Shown here in pieces: positions 1-8,964 of a stretch of DNA of 64,000 bases. The DNA is from Rhodanobacter sp. (lineage in GTDB: Bacteria > Pseudomonadota > Gammaproteobacteria > Xanthomonadales > Rhodanobacteraceae). Position numbers and translations under genes: made by a program. Where the stretch lies: the NCBI GenBank assembly GCA_004298015.1, contig SCSE01000045.1:62001-126000 (forward strand), read 5' to 3'. The notes under the pieces were generated by a model that saw only the letters and a program-made list of their open reading frames with translations, ran no database searches and was not told where the DNA came from. Position 1 is the first letter of the stretch. Each line of letters starts with the position of its first letter.

Positions 1-488
1 CGATGGCGTTGAACGACGTGTTCGTGCCGATCCTGCAGAAGGTATTTCCCGAAATCGTCGATTTCTACCTGCCGCCGGAAGCATGCTCGTACCGCATCGC
101 GGTGGTCAGCATCCGCAAGCAATATCCCGGCCATGCGCGACGGGTGATGATGGGTATCTGGTCGTACCTGCGCCAGTTCACCTACACCAAGTTCGTGATC
201 GTCACCGACGACGACATCGACGTACGCGACTGGTCGCAGGTGATCTGGGCGCTGGCCACCCGGGTCGACCCGGCACGCGACTCGATGCTGGTGGAGAACA
301 CCCCGATCGACTACCTGGATTTTTCCAGTCCGGTGCCGAATCTCGGCTCCAAGCTGGGCATCGACGCCACCAACAAATGGCCGTCCGAAACCAGCCGTAG
401 CTGGAGCAAGCCGATCGTGCCGGACCCCGCCATCGAGCGTCGCGTCGATGCGCTGTGGGCGACGCTTTCGGGCTCAGGTATCCGCTGA
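1..488 (+). CDS. ubiD: 3-octaprenyl-4-hydroxybenzoate carboxy-lyase, C-terminal part
   Basis: Partial gene: the reading frame is already open at the left edge and ends at TGA 486-488, leaving about 161 C-terminal residues. The segments [20 protein letters not shown] and [20 protein letters not shown] and the ending around [13 protein letters not shown] are typical of the UbiD C-terminal domain. UbiD is a prenylated-FMN-dependent decarboxylase acting on 3-polyprenyl-4-hydroxybenzoate in ubiquinone synthesis. Its position just before ubiU/ubiV, with ubiT 8 kb away, fits a quinone-synthesis neighbourhood. The catalytic part lies outside the window, so activity cannot be judged. Confidence 0.93.
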   Translation, partial: MALNDVFVPILQKVFPEIVDFYLPPEACSYRIAVVSIRKQYPGHARRVMMGIWSYLRQFTYTKFVIVTDDDIDVRDWSQVIWALATRVDPARDSMLVENTPIDYLDFSSPVPNLGSKLGIDATNKWPSETSRSWSKPIVPDPAIERRVDALWATLSGSGIR

Positions 489-806
489 CGGTTCGGCCAG
501 CTCAAGCTCGGGAAATTCCTTGCCCGGATCGGCGATCCACGCCCGCGCACGCAACTGCAACGCCCGCCAGCAACGCTCCCATTGGCCGTCGCGCGGTTCG
601 GACCAGGCCAGTTGCAGCAGCACCGCCTGCAGACCCTTCATGCCCTGCTTTGCACTCGCCAGTTCGGCCAGCACCTGCTCGTGTTCGTCCTTGCCCACCA
701 TCAATATCTTTCGATCGCGGCACACGCCGATGCACGGTTGCGGCGCTTCGATCTTGCCACAGCCGATGCATTGCCAAGCCTGGATGTAGTCGGTCGTGCC
801 AGTCAT
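474..806 (-). CDS. Small cysteine-containing conserved hypothetical protein
   Basis: This 110-residue ORF starts at ATG 806 and runs convergently into ubiD, overlapping its last 15 bases. The N-terminal part has a cysteine cluster ([20 protein letters not shown], four Cys between residues 13 and 29) that resembles a small zinc or Fe-S site. The rest is predicted mainly helical with several Trp residues. I do not recognise the family. It lies back to back with the FNR-like site and ubiU, so it could be divergently transcribed from the ubiU promoter region. Function unknown. Confidence 0.6.
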   Translation of the reverse strand: MTGTTDYIQAWQCIGCGKIEAPQPCIGVCRDRKILMVGKDEHEQVLAELASAKQGMKGLQAVLLQLAWSEPRDGQWERCWRALQLRARAWIADPGKEFPELELAEPSADT

Positions 807-867
807 TCGGGAGGTGCGGCCCTGAACATATCGGGGGATATGCTAGTGCACCGCCGGTCTGCAGCGG

Positions 868-881
868 CTGATCCAGGTCAA
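868..881 (+). promoter_or_regulatory. FNR/Dnr-like site upstream of ubiU
   Basis: CTGAT-CCAG-GTCAA matches the FNR consensus TTGAT-N4-ATCAA at 8 of 10 half-site positions. The centre (874.5) is 63.5 bp before the ubiU start at 938. A -10-like CACGAT lies at 904-909, which would put the transcript start near 916 and the site at about -41.5, the class II activator position. Regulation of ubiUV by FNR is known in E. coli; here it is inferred from sequence. Confidence 0.7.
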
Positions 882-937
882 CGACAGCGTACGTACTGCA
901 TGCCACGATGGCCGCTGGTTCTTCCTGCGAGGTACGC

Positions 938-1936
938 ATGCAACTGGTCTGTCCCGCCGGCAATCTGCCGGCCTTGCAGGCGGCGATCGACGCCGGCGCG
1001 GATTCGGTCTATGCGGGCTTCCGCGACCAGACCAATGCGCGCGCCTTCCCGGGCCTGAATTTCAGCGACGAGGAGCTGCGCACGGGCGTTGCCTATGCTC
1101 ACGCGCGCGGACGCAAGGTTTACCTGGCGTTGAACACCTACCCCGAGAGCGCCCGCCTGCCGCAATGGTATGCAGCGGTCGACAAGGCAGCCGAGTTCGG
1201 CTGCGATGCAATCATTGCGGCAGAAATGGCAGTACTTGACTACGCCACCCGAACCCATCCCTCGCTGGCGCGCCATCTATCGGTACAGGGTTCGGCGACC
1301 ACCGCACCGGCACTGCGTTACATGCACGAGCGCTTCGGGATCAGTCGCGCGGTGCTGCCGCGGGTACTGTCGCTGCAGCAGGTGGAGCGACTGTGCGAAC
1401 GCTCGCCGGTGCCACTGGAAGTGTTTGCCTTCGGTAGCCTGTGCATCATGGTCGAGGGTCGTTGCCAGCTCTCCAGCTATGTCACCGGCGCCTCGCCGAA
1501 CCGACATGGTGTGTGCTCACCGGCGAAGTTCGTTCGTTGGGAGGAGCACCCCGACGGCGCTCGCAGCGTACGCCTCAACGATGTACTGATCGACCGCTTC
1601 CAACCCCGCGAGCCCGCGGGTTACCCCACCGTATGCAAGGGCCGCTTCGATGTCGGTGGCGAGATCTTTCATGCGCTGGAGGAACCGACCAGTCTGAATA
1701 CGCTGGAGCTCCTGCCCAAGCTGGTCCAGGCCGGTGTGGTGGCGCTGAAGATCGAGGGCCGTCAACGCGGCGTGGCGTATGTGAGATCGGTGACCCGTAC
1801 CTGGCGTGAGGCGCTGGACCGCTATCAGGCCTCGCCACAGCAATGGCAGTTGCAGGCAGACTGGCAGCACGCGCTGTCGGCACACGCCGAAGGTCACCAG
1901 ACCACGCTTGGCCCCTATCACCGTCGCTGGCATTGA
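938..1936 (+). CDS. ubiU: O2-independent ubiquinone hydroxylation protein UbiU
   Basis: Peptidase U32-like protein of 332 residues that works with UbiV and UbiT to hydroxylate the ubiquinone ring without O2. The N-terminus (MQLVCPAGNLPALQAAIDAG) matches the E. coli protein. Four candidate [4Fe-4S] ligands fall at Cys169, 176, 193 and 233, almost the same numbers as in E. coli, and this fixes the start at 938. A GAGG Shine-Dalgarno at 929-932 supports it. An upstream ATG at 908 falls inside the predicted -10 element and is rejected. It is followed 13 bp later by ubiV, so the two form an operon, probably under the FNR-like site at 868-881. Confidence 0.95.
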   Translation: MQLVCPAGNLPALQAAIDAGADSVYAGFRDQTNARAFPGLNFSDEELRTGVAYAHARGRKVYLALNTYPESARLPQWYAAVDKAAEFGCDAIIAAEMAVLDYATRTHPSLARHLSVQGSATTAPALRYMHERFGISRAVLPRVLSLQQVERLCERSPVPLEVFAFGSLCIMVEGRCQLSSYVTGASPNRHGVCSPAKFVRWEEHPDGARSVRLNDVLIDRFQPREPAGYPTVCKGRFDVGGEIFHALEEPTSLNTLELLPKLVQAGVVALKIEGRQRGVAYVRSVTRTWREALDRYQASPQQWQLQADWQHALSAHAEGHQTTLGPYHRRWH

Positions 1937-1949
1937 ACCGGGTGTGCCG

Positions 1950-2849
1950 ATGGATACGAACGACATGATGAAACTGAGTCTCGGCCCGCTGCAGTATTTC
2001 TGGCCCCGCGAACGCACGCTGGCGTTCTACCGGGAAGCGGCCAGCTGGCCGATCGACATCATCTACCTGGGCGAGACGGTATGCAGCAAGCGGCGCGAGC
2101 TGGGCACCCGCGACTGGATCGCGCTGGCCGGGGAGCTGCGCGCCAGCGGCAAGCAGGTGGTGCTGTCGTCGCTGGCCCTGATCGAGGCCGAATCCGAGCT
2201 GGGAGCGCTGCGGCGGTTGATCGGTGAGGGTAGAAGCTGGATCGAGGCCAACGACCTTTCCGCGGTGCAGCTGTGCCGCGAGCGCGAGCTGCCGTTCGTC
2301 GCCGGACCCTCGCTCAACATCTACAACCACCATGCACTCGCACTGCTGATCGAGGATGGCCTGCGTCGCTGGGTGCCCGGTGTCGAACAGGGCGAGACAC
2401 TGCTACGCGAACTGTGCGCGGCGGTACTTGCCGAGGGTCGCAGCATGCCGGAACTCGAGGTGATCGCGTTTGGAAGGCTGCCGCTGGCCTACTCGGCACG
2501 CTGCTTCACCGCGCGCGCGCTGGACGTGGCCAAGGACCAATGCGAATTCCGTTGCATCGAATACCCCGATGGCCTGGCGCTGGCCACGCGCGAAGGCCAG
2601 CCTTTCCTGCGCGTCAACGGGATCCAGATCCAGGGCGAGGAAATCACCGACCTCGGCCCCGAACTGCTCACCCTGCGGGAACTCGGCGTCGACATACTGA
2701 GGTTGTATCCACAAGCCGACGGCATGGCCGGCATCGTGGAGCACTTCGACCAGGCTCGCCGCAGCATGGAAATACCGTCATCGATCGGCGAACGCAACGG
2801 TTACTGGCACGGTGAAGCCGGCATGAAACGGGCGGCTATGCCCGGCTGA
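1950..2849 (+). CDS. ubiV: O2-independent ubiquinone hydroxylation protein UbiV
   Basis: U32-like partner of UbiU, about 299 residues. Recognisable blocks are IIYLGETVCSKRREL near the N-terminus, VQLCRERELPFVAGPSLNIY in the middle, and LPLAYSARCFTAR followed by the Cys pair in DQCEFRC, the Fe-S ligand region of UbiV. UbiU-UbiV form a heterodimer, each subunit carrying a [4Fe-4S] cluster. The ATG at 1950 has only a weak ribosome site. Starts at 1965 or 1968 would give an N-terminus aligned with E. coli UbiV (Cys39) and are realistic alternatives. Second gene of the ubiUV operon. Confidence 0.94.
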   Translation: MDTNDMMKLSLGPLQYFWPRERTLAFYREAASWPIDIIYLGETVCSKRRELGTRDWIALAGELRASGKQVVLSSLALIEAESELGALRRLIGEGRSWIEANDLSAVQLCRERELPFVAGPSLNIYNHHALALLIEDGLRRWVPGVEQGETLLRELCAAVLAEGRSMPELEVIAFGRLPLAYSARCFTARALDVAKDQCEFRCIEYPDGLALATREGQPFLRVNGIQIQGEEITDLGPELLTLRELGVDILRLYPQADGMAGIVEHFDQARRSMEIPSSIGERNGYWHGEAGMKRAAMPG

Positions 2850-2887
2850 AACTGGCGCCCTTGGCGACTGGCAAACGGGTACCTACC

Positions 2888-3544
2888 TCAGTACGCGTAC
2901 AACAGTACCGCGAAGAAGTGGCAGGTGGTGCCGGCAAGCACGAACAGATGCCAGATGAAGTGGCCATAGCGCAGCTTTTCGTCCAGCACGAAAAACACCA
3001 CGCCCAGGCTGTAGGCCAGACCGCCGGCCAGCAACCAGATCAAACCGCCGGGCGCCATGTGCAGCCACAACGGCCGGATCGCGATCAGTGCCACCCAACC
3101 CATGCCCACGTACAGTACCGTGGACACCCGCGGAAACCGCATGCCGACCATCGCCTTGAACAGCAGTCCGGCCAGCGCCAGGCTCCAGATCACGCCCAGC
3201 ATGGTCCAGCCCACGCCACCGCGCAGCACACCCAGCGCGATCGGCGTGTAGGTGCCTGCGATCAGCAGGTAGATCGCCGCATGATCCAGCGCCCGGAAGA
3301 TCGCCTTGATCCGCTGATGCGTGATTGCATGGTACAGCGTGGAGGCCAGGTACAGCAGGACCGCGCTGCCGCCGAAGATTGCCGCCCCGACCACCGCCGA
3401 CACGCCGCCAGTGCGCACGGCGTGCAGGATCAGTACCGGCAGGCCGGCCAGCGCCAGCAACAGCCCCAGCCCGTGGCTGACGCTATTGGCGATTTCCTCG
3501 CCACGCGTCTGCCGGGCGATGGTGCTGGGGAGGATGGCCGACAT
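2888..3544 (-). CDS. trhA: Hemolysin III/TrhA family membrane protein
   Basis: A 218-residue protein with about seven hydrophobic segments and the family hallmarks NSVSHGLG near residue 21, LYLASTLYHA near residue 65 and the C-terminal HFIWHLFVLAGTTCHFFAV, rich in conserved His. These residues resemble the metal site of PAQR/hemolysin III proteins. In E. coli the family member TrhA is linked to membrane energetics and fluidity. It lies 113 bp downstream of fabB on the same strand, so it may be the distal gene of the fabA-fabB unit, which would fit a membrane-lipid role. That link is inference. Confidence 0.88.
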   Translation of the reverse strand: MSAILPSTIARQTRGEEIANSVSHGLGLLLALAGLPVLILHAVRTGGVSAVVGAAIFGGSAVLLYLASTLYHAITHQRIKAIFRALDHAAIYLLIAGTYTPIALGVLRGGVGWTMLGVIWSLALAGLLFKAMVGMRFPRVSTVLYVGMGWVALIAIRPLWLHMAPGGLIWLLAGGLAYSLGVVFFVLDEKLRYGHFIWHLFVLAGTTCHFFAVLLYAY

Positions 3545-3657
3545 CAGGTTACAGTCTCCCTGGAAAGTCTAAAAAATCGTAGCGCATGGTGGGGCGGTGG
3601 ACCCGCATGGCCTTCAGCTGCCACCGCAGCACGCTGCTGCGATCGAGCGCGCTAGCG

Positions 3658-4866
3658 TTACACCCGGGCAAACACCAGGCTGCCGTTGGTGCCACCGAAA
3701 CCGAAGCTGTTCGACATCACGGTGGCCAGTTTCGCCGCGCGCGTCTCGCGCAGGATCGGGAAGCCCTCGGCGAGCGGATCGAGTTGGGCGATATGGGCCG
3801 AACCGGCCATGAAGCCATCGCGCAGCATCAGCAGGCTGTAGATCGCCTCGTGCACGCTGGCCGCGCCAAGCGAGTGGCCGGTCAACGCCTTGGTCGAGGA
3901 CAGCGGTGGTACGGCGTCACCGAAGACCTCACGTGCCGCCCGCAACTCCACGATGTCGCCCATCGGGGTGGCGGTGCCGTGGGTATTGAGGTAGTCGATC
4001 GGCGCGGCCACGTCGCGCATCGCCATCTGCATGCAGCGCACCGCCCCCTCGCCGGACGGCGCCACCATGTCGGCGCCATCGGAGGTCACGCCGTAACCGA
4101 CCAGTTCGGCATGGATGTGCGCACCGCGCGCTTTCGCGTACTCGTAGTCCTCCAGCACCAGCATACCGCCGCCGCCGGCAATCACGAAGCCGTCGCGGCT
4201 GCTGTCGTAGGGCCGCGAAGCCGTCGACGGGGTTTCATTGTGGTTGCTGGAAAGAGCCCCCATGGCATCGAACTCCGCGGTCATGCCCCAGTGCTCTTCC
4301 TCACCGCCACCGGCAAACATCACGTCCTGCATGCCATGGCGGATCATGTCAGCGGCTGCGCCGATGCAATGTGCCGAGGTGGCGCAGGCGGCGGAAATCG
4401 AATAGCTCAGACCACGGATGCCGAAGCCGGTGGCGAGGGTAGCCGAGACGGTGGAGCACATCGTGCGCGGCACCATGTACGGACCGACCTTGCGCACGCC
4501 TTTTTCGCGCAGCAGGTCGGCAGTCTCGATCTGCCAGCGCGGCGAACCGCCGCCAGAGCCGGCAATCACGCCACTGCGCGGATGGCATATCTGCTCGATC
4601 GACAGTCCGGCATCGGCAATCGCATCGCGCATCGCCACATAGGCATACGCCGCGGCGTCGCCCATGAAGCGTTTCAACTTGCGGTCGATGACCGCCGTGA
4701 GGTCGATCGTCGGCACACCGACGACATGGCTGCGCAAACCGCGCGCGGCGTATTCAGGCGCCATCGAGATGCCACTGCGCAACTCGCGCAACGCTTCCGA
4801 CACGGTGTCCAGCGCATTGCCCAGGCAGGACACGATACCCATGCCGGTGACGACTACACGACGCAT
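3658..4866 (-). CDS. fabB: 3-oxoacyl-ACP synthase I
   Basis: A 402-residue condensing enzyme that elongates unsaturated acyl chains made by FabA. It aligns over its full length with E. coli FabB. The nucleophile Cys is in [14 protein letters not shown], and the active-site His residues are in [13 protein letters not shown] and [15 protein letters not shown]. The glycine-rich C-terminal [12 protein letters not shown] is present. The start ATG 4866-4864 is one base after the fabA stop codon, so the two genes are translationally linked. FabA-FabB is the classical anaerobic route to unsaturated fatty acids and needs no O2-dependent desaturase. Confidence 0.97.
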   Translation of the reverse strand: MRRVVVTGMGIVSCLGNALDTVSEALRELRSGISMAPEYAARGLRSHVVGVPTIDLTAVIDRKLKRFMGDAAAYAYVAMRDAIADAGLSIEQICHPRSGVIAGSGGGSPRWQIETADLLREKGVRKVGPYMVPRTMCSTVSATLATGFGIRGLSYSISAACATSAHCIGAAADMIRHGMQDVMFAGGGEEEHWGMTAEFDAMGALSSNHNETPSTASRPYDSSRDGFVIAGGGGMLVLEDYEYAKARGAHIHAELVGYGVTSDGADMVAPSGEGAVRCMQMAMRDVAAPIDYLNTHGTATPMGDIVELRAAREVFGDAVPPLSSTKALTGHSLGAASVHEAIYSLLMLRDGFMAGSAHIAQLDPLAEGFPILRETRAAKLATVMSNSFGFGGTNGSLVFARV

Positions 4867-4867
4867 A

Positions 4868-5383
4868 TCAAAAATCCTCGGTGGACTGGAACAGGCCTAC
4901 GCGCATGTTTTCAGCCACATAGATCGGGCGATCATCGACGAACATGTTGCCGTTGGCGATCACCAGGGCCAGTTTGCCGCGCATCACGCGACGGATGTCA
5001 ATTTCGTAGCGAACCAGCTTGGCGTTCGGCAATACCTGCCCGGAAAACTTCACCTGGCCCACGCCCAGGGCTCGCCCACGACCCGGCTCGCCCAGCCACG
5101 GCAGAAAAAACCCGCTGAGCTGCCACATCGCGTCCAGCCCCAGGCAACCGGGCATGACCGGGTCGCCGTCGAAATGGCAGCCGAAAAACCACAAGTCGGG
5201 ACGGATATCCAGCTCGGCACGCAGCACACCCTTGCCGTAGGCCCCGCCACAATCATCGATATGGGTGATTCGATCGAACATCAACATCGGCGGCGAGGGA
5301 AGACGGGCATTGCCGGGACCAAACAGCTCCCCGCGGGCGCAGGAGAGCAATTGGTCATGGTTATACGCAGAGGGTCGGTTCAT
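4868..5383 (-). CDS. fabA: 3-hydroxydecanoyl-ACP dehydratase/isomerase
   Basis: A 171-residue bifunctional dehydratase/isomerase, the same length as E. coli FabA when started at ATG 5383 ([20 protein letters not shown]). The catalytic His is in [19 protein letters not shown] and the catalytic Asp in [11 protein letters not shown]. An in-frame upstream extension to 5431 shows no family similarity and overlaps the predicted promoter, so it is rejected. An FNR-like site lies at 5440-5453 with a -10-like CAGACT at 5412-5417, suggesting an oxygen-responsive promoter with a leader of about 22 nt. Confidence 0.96.
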   Translation of the reverse strand: MNRPSAYNHDQLLSCARGELFGPGNARLPSPPMLMFDRITHIDDCGGAYGKGVLRAELDIRPDLWFFGCHFDGDPVMPGCLGLDAMWQLSGFFLPWLGEPGRGRALGVGQVKFSGQVLPNAKLVRYEIDIRRVMRGKLALVIANGNMFVDDRPIYVAENMRVGLFQSTEDF

Positions 5384-5439
5384 GGTGAGCCATACAATGA
5401 AGACGGGGGGCAGTCTGCAGGGCTTTGGCATCGCGTGCC

Positions 5440-5453
5440 CTGACCCTGATCAA
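5440..5453 (-). promoter_or_regulatory. FNR/Dnr-like site upstream of fabA
   Basis: On the minus strand the site reads TTGAT-CAGG-GTCAG, 8 of 10 consensus half-site bases. Its centre is 63.5 bp before the fabA ATG, the same distance as at ubiU. The hexamer CAGACT at 5417-5412 has the spacing expected for a class II FNR promoter and is identical to the one in front of hemN. The rest of the 325-bp gap (5384-5708) shows nothing else I can support. Confidence 0.6.
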
Positions 5454-5708
5454 TATCCGAAAAACATACGCAGCCGTGTGTTTCGGCCTCGCTGCAACCG
5501 GGTTCGGCCAAGTCTACTGGTCTACGCGCAATCGCGTACAAGCAATCGCTAAACCGTCCATATTCTTGCGCCGGCGTATGCGCCTTGGCGCACAGGCCCG
5601 GAGGACCGGACGCCCAGCTTTCCCGGTACCCCGATGCACACGAATCCATCGAATGCATCCTCGCCCAGGCCGGCTGATCATCGACGACCGCGGCGGTATC
5701 AGCGCAAA

Positions 5709-6299
5709 CTACGAATCGCCAAGAAAGGGAACGATTTTCTCAATGAAAACGTCGACAATCCCTGGATCGTGCTTGAAGCCGCGCTCACTGCGCAGGATGT
5801 GCAGCACCTCGCTTGCCGGGCACCCCGGATGGTACGGGCGCGGAGACAACAAGGCATCCCAGCTGTCGGCAACGGCGACAATGCGCGCCAGAAATGGCGT
5901 CGCCTGACGTCGGAGTCCATCGGGATATCCCGATCCGTCCCAGTGTTCGTGGTGGTGGCGCACAATGGTCGCGACCTCGTCGCCAAAAGGGATATCGCAC
6001 TGGGAGCGCACCAGCCGCTCACCCTGCACGCTATGCGATCGCATGATCGTCGTTTCGGCGTCGTCAAGTGGCCCGGGATGGTTCAGGATGCCGCCCGGAA
6101 TCGCCATTTTACCGACATCGTGGAGTCGGGCTGACAGGGCCAGAATTGCCAGGTCATGGCCGTCGACATCCAATGCCTCGCCGAGATGGACGGCCAATCG
6201 GCAAACCCGGCTCGAATGCTCAAAGAGGAATCGATCGAACCCCAGCAAGGCTCGATTGAAGTGCGTCGAGATAGGAATGGTCCAGGAAAGTCTGTGCAT
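5709..6299 (-). CDS. Stand-alone HD-GYP domain phosphodiesterase
   Basis: A single-domain HD-GYP protein of about 196 residues. The metal and substrate motifs are present: EHSSRVCRLA, ARLHDVGKMAIPGGIL (HD), then HHHEHWDGSGYPDGL (GYP) and RIVAVADSWDALLS. This suggests cyclic-di-GMP or related dinucleotide hydrolysis. No sensory or receiver domain is attached. ATG 6299 is chosen; an in-frame TTG at 6356 would add 19 residues. It lies 132 bp downstream of nadB on the same strand. The substrate cannot be read from sequence. Confidence 0.85.
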   Translation of the reverse strand: MHRLSWTIPISTHFNRALLGFDRFLFEHSSRVCRLAVHLGEALDVDGHDLAILALSARLHDVGKMAIPGGILNHPGPLDDAETTIMRSHSVQGERLVRSQCDIPFGDEVATIVRHHHEHWDGSGYPDGLRRQATPFLARIVAVADSWDALLSPRPYHPGCPASEVLHILRSERGFKHDPGIVDVFIEKIVPFLGDS

Positions 6300-6430
6300 G
6301 GGGACGACCGGCTGGCCCAGGAGATGGTTGTGGAATGGCGCTTGCGCACCTGTCAATGCGCCTTAAACCCGTGCTCTGCCACCCACGCCGGCAGCAACCA
6401 GAAAATGCGGAATTTGCCTTGCCGGGAACA

Positions 6431-7894
6431 TCAGCCTGCCACCGCGGAATCGGCGCGATGGTGGGAACCCAGGCTGTGAGTTCGCGAACCGGCCGCCAGA
6501 AGGAGTTCGTGTGCCAGCCACGCCTGCCAGCCTTGTCCAGCCCATTGTGCACAGGCTTGCGCGGCTTGGCGCAGACCCGCGGCATCGCGCTCCGGTCCGG
6601 CAGCGTGCCATAGCGTGGTCCGCAGCTCGGCCATCAGCGCCGATGGCAGACCGATGCCGCGCGCAACCCATCGATAGCGACCGCTGGCTGTTTTGTGCGA
6701 CACGTTTTGCGCGCACATGTCGGCCAGCAGCACGCCAAGCCGGCGGCCACACAGCACCCCTTCAAGCAAGGAATTGCTGGCCAGCCGGTTGGCACCATGC
6801 ACGCCATTGCATGCCACTTCACCTACGGCATACAGACCAGCGACGCTGGTGCGTCCATCGGCATCAACCGACAGTCCACCCATATGGAAATGGCTCGCAG
6901 CGCTCACCGGGATGCGCTGCGTTCTCGGATCGATGCCGTGGGCAAGACAAGCTGCCAGCACGGTAGGAAAGTGACTTTCCCAGCCTGGCTTCAGCTCGCG
7001 AGCGTCCAGCCAGGCGGCGCCTTCGCGGCGATGGGCATGCCAGACCTGGCGCGCAACGATATCTCGCGGAGCGAGATCTTGCTGTGGATGCAGCCCTGCC
7101 ATCAAGCGTCGTCCCGCGCCGTCCTGCAGGTGCGCACCGGCTCCGCGCAAGGCCTCCGTAATCAACGGCAGGCAATGACTACCGGCGATATCCAGCGCGG
7201 TGGGGTGAAACTGCACGAACTCGATGTCGCGCGCACGCGCGCCGACGCGTAGGCCTAGCGCAAGTCCGTTGCCATCGGCCCCTGGGGGATTGCTGGTGCG
7301 GGCAAATAACGCGCCTATGCCCCCGGTGGCAAGGACTACGGCGGACGCGCCCATTTCCTGCTCCCGCCCGCAGCTGTCGCGAAATCGCACCCCCACGACG
7401 GCCGAGTCGCGAAGTAGCAGCGTATCGACCTCGACGTCGCCGCGCCACTGGATATGCGCCGCCCGCTGCACGCGCTGGCGGAGCACCGCCATCACCGCCG
7501 CGCCGCTGGCGTCACCACCGGCGTGGGCGACCCTGGCCACCTGATGCCCCCCTTCGCGGCCAAGATCAAGCCGCCCCGCAGCATCGCGGTCGAATGCGAC
7601 GCCTTGCGCCTGTAGCCAGCGGACCGCTTCCGGTGCCTGCTGGCAGAGCCAGCGCACCATCGCCGGATCGTTGTGCTGCGCGCCGGCGGCGAGCGTATCG
7701 AGCGCATGCGCAACCGGGGTGTCAGCGCTATCGAGGGCCGCAGCAATGCCTCCCTGCGCCAGCACGCTGGCGGTGTCGCTTCCATCGTGTGCGCGGCACA
7801 GCAGGCGTACCGGCCAAGGTGCCAGGGCTAGTGCGGTGGCAAGGCCGGCGACGCCGCCGCCCACGACCATGATGGGTGCTCTTGCGCACGTCAC
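6431..7894 (-). CDS. nadB: L-aspartate oxidase
   Basis: FAD-dependent L-aspartate oxidase (about 487 residues), the first step of de novo NAD synthesis, making iminoaspartate for NadA. The dinucleotide-binding GGGVAGLATALALA is at the N-terminus, followed by ASVLAQGGIAAAL, the substrate region FVQFHPTALDIAG, and near the C-terminus the FAD loop GEVACNGVHGANRLASNSLL. GTG 7894 overlaps the nadA stop in a GTGA arrangement, indicating coupling; ATG 7870 is the alternative start. It is slightly short for the family at the C-terminus. NadB can use fumarate as acceptor without O2, which suits this anaerobic neighbourhood. Confidence 0.94.
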   Translation of the reverse strand: MTCARAPIMVVGGGVAGLATALALAPWPVRLLCRAHDGSDTASVLAQGGIAAALDSADTPVAHALDTLAAGAQHNDPAMVRWLCQQAPEAVRWLQAQGVAFDRDAAGRLDLGREGGHQVARVAHAGGDASGAAVMAVLRQRVQRAAHIQWRGDVEVDTLLLRDSAVVGVRFRDSCGREQEMGASAVVLATGGIGALFARTSNPPGADGNGLALGLRVGARARDIEFVQFHPTALDIAGSHCLPLITEALRGAGAHLQDGAGRRLMAGLHPQQDLAPRDIVARQVWHAHRREGAAWLDARELKPGWESHFPTVLAACLAHGIDPRTQRIPVSAASHFHMGGLSVDADGRTSVAGLYAVGEVACNGVHGANRLASNSLLEGVLCGRRLGVLLADMCAQNVSHKTASGRYRWVARGIGLPSALMAELRTTLWHAAGPERDAAGLRQAAQACAQWAGQGWQAWLAHELLLAAGSRTHSLGSHHRADSAVAG

Positions 7895-8949
7895 ACTGCT
7901 TCGCGCCGCCCGATCTGCAGCATCCGCGTCAGTGCGGCGCGCGCCTTTGCAGCTGTGCCGGCGGGAACATGAACCTCGTACCGAAGATCGCGCAGGCTGG
8001 CGTAGATGTTTTGCAAGGTGATCCGCTGCATGTGCGGACACAGGTTGCACGGTTTGATGAACTGCGTCGCGGGGAACTGCGAACGCAGGTTGTCGGCCAT
8101 CGAGCATTCGGTGATCAGGGCCACGCGGGCGGGCTTCTCGCATTCCAGCCATTTGCCCATCGCGGTGGTGGAGCCGACGAAATCGGCTTCGGCCAGCACC
8201 TCGGGCGGACATTCGGGGTGGGCCACCAGCTTCGCATCAAACTGCTCCCGCGCATGCCGCGCCTGCTGTGCAGTGAACTTCTCGTGGACCTCGCAGCGAC
8301 CATCCCACAGCACCAGCTCGACGCTGGTCTGGCTGGCGACATGGCGGCCCAGAAATTCGTCGGGCAGGAAGATCACCTTGTCCACGCCCATCGACTCGAC
8401 CACCTGCACCGCATTGGCCGAAGTGCAGATGGCGTCGGACTCTGCTTTCACTGCCGCGGAGGTGTTGGCATAGCTGACTACGGGCACGCCTGGATGCCTG
8501 GCGCGCAGGGTGACCACATCGGCGGCGGTGATCGAGCTGGCCAGCGAGCAGCCGGCGTCGAGATCGGGGATCAGGACTCGCTTGTCCGGCGCAAGGATTT
8601 TTGCACTTTCGGCCATGAAATGAACGCCACACATCACGATCAGATCGGCATCGCAAGTCGCTGCCGCCTGAGCCAGGGCGAGCGAGTCGCCGGTGATATC
8701 GGCAACCCCGTGGAAAATCTCCGGCGATTGGTAGCTGTGCGCCATGATTACGGCACCACGCTGGGTTTTCAGGCGATTGATCGCATCTATCCACGGTAGA
8801 TGCCACGACCATTCCAGACACGGCACCTGATCCTTCAGCCGTGCGGTGAGCTCGGCGTACTCGTCGTCCAGTTCGTCGCGCCATATCGGCGTGGGCAAGG
8901 TGTCGGTGTCGATCATGGCGATTCGCTGAAAAGACTTGATGGGAAACAT
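7891..8949 (-). CDS. nadA: Quinolinate synthase A
   Basis: A 352-residue [4Fe-4S] enzyme that condenses iminoaspartate with dihydroxyacetone phosphate to quinolinate. Family blocks are VIMAHSYQSPEI, the Cys-containing ADLIVMCGVHFMAESAKIL, IPDLDAGCSLASSI, VVSYANTSAAVKAESD, LPDEFLGRHVA, and near the C-terminus IKPCNLCPHMQRITL. Cys in the first and last blocks plus an intermediate one supply the cluster. ATG 8916 (MIDTDT) is a possible shorter start. It is 15 bp downstream of the cm-ubiT gene and overlaps nadB by 4 bp, so cm-ubiT, nadA and nadB appear to form one operon. Confidence 0.95.
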   Translation of the reverse strand: MFPIKSFQRIAMIDTDTLPTPIWRDELDDEYAELTARLKDQVPCLEWSWHLPWIDAINRLKTQRGAVIMAHSYQSPEIFHGVADITGDSLALAQAAATCDADLIVMCGVHFMAESAKILAPDKRVLIPDLDAGCSLASSITAADVVTLRARHPGVPVVSYANTSAAVKAESDAICTSANAVQVVESMGVDKVIFLPDEFLGRHVASQTSVELVLWDGRCEVHEKFTAQQARHAREQFDAKLVAHPECPPEVLAEADFVGSTTAMGKWLECEKPARVALITECSMADNLRSQFPATQFIKPCNLCPHMQRITLQNIYASLRDLRYEVHVPAGTAAKARAALTRMLQIGRREAV

Positions 8950-8964
8950 GTCGCCATGACGGGC

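Noticed and set aside
3586-5118. Long plus-strand frame of 510 codons opposite fabB and fabA
   Set aside because: It is antisense to two well-supported genes with full family alignments. The His/Gln/Arg-rich translation is typical of the reverse frame of a GC-rich gene.
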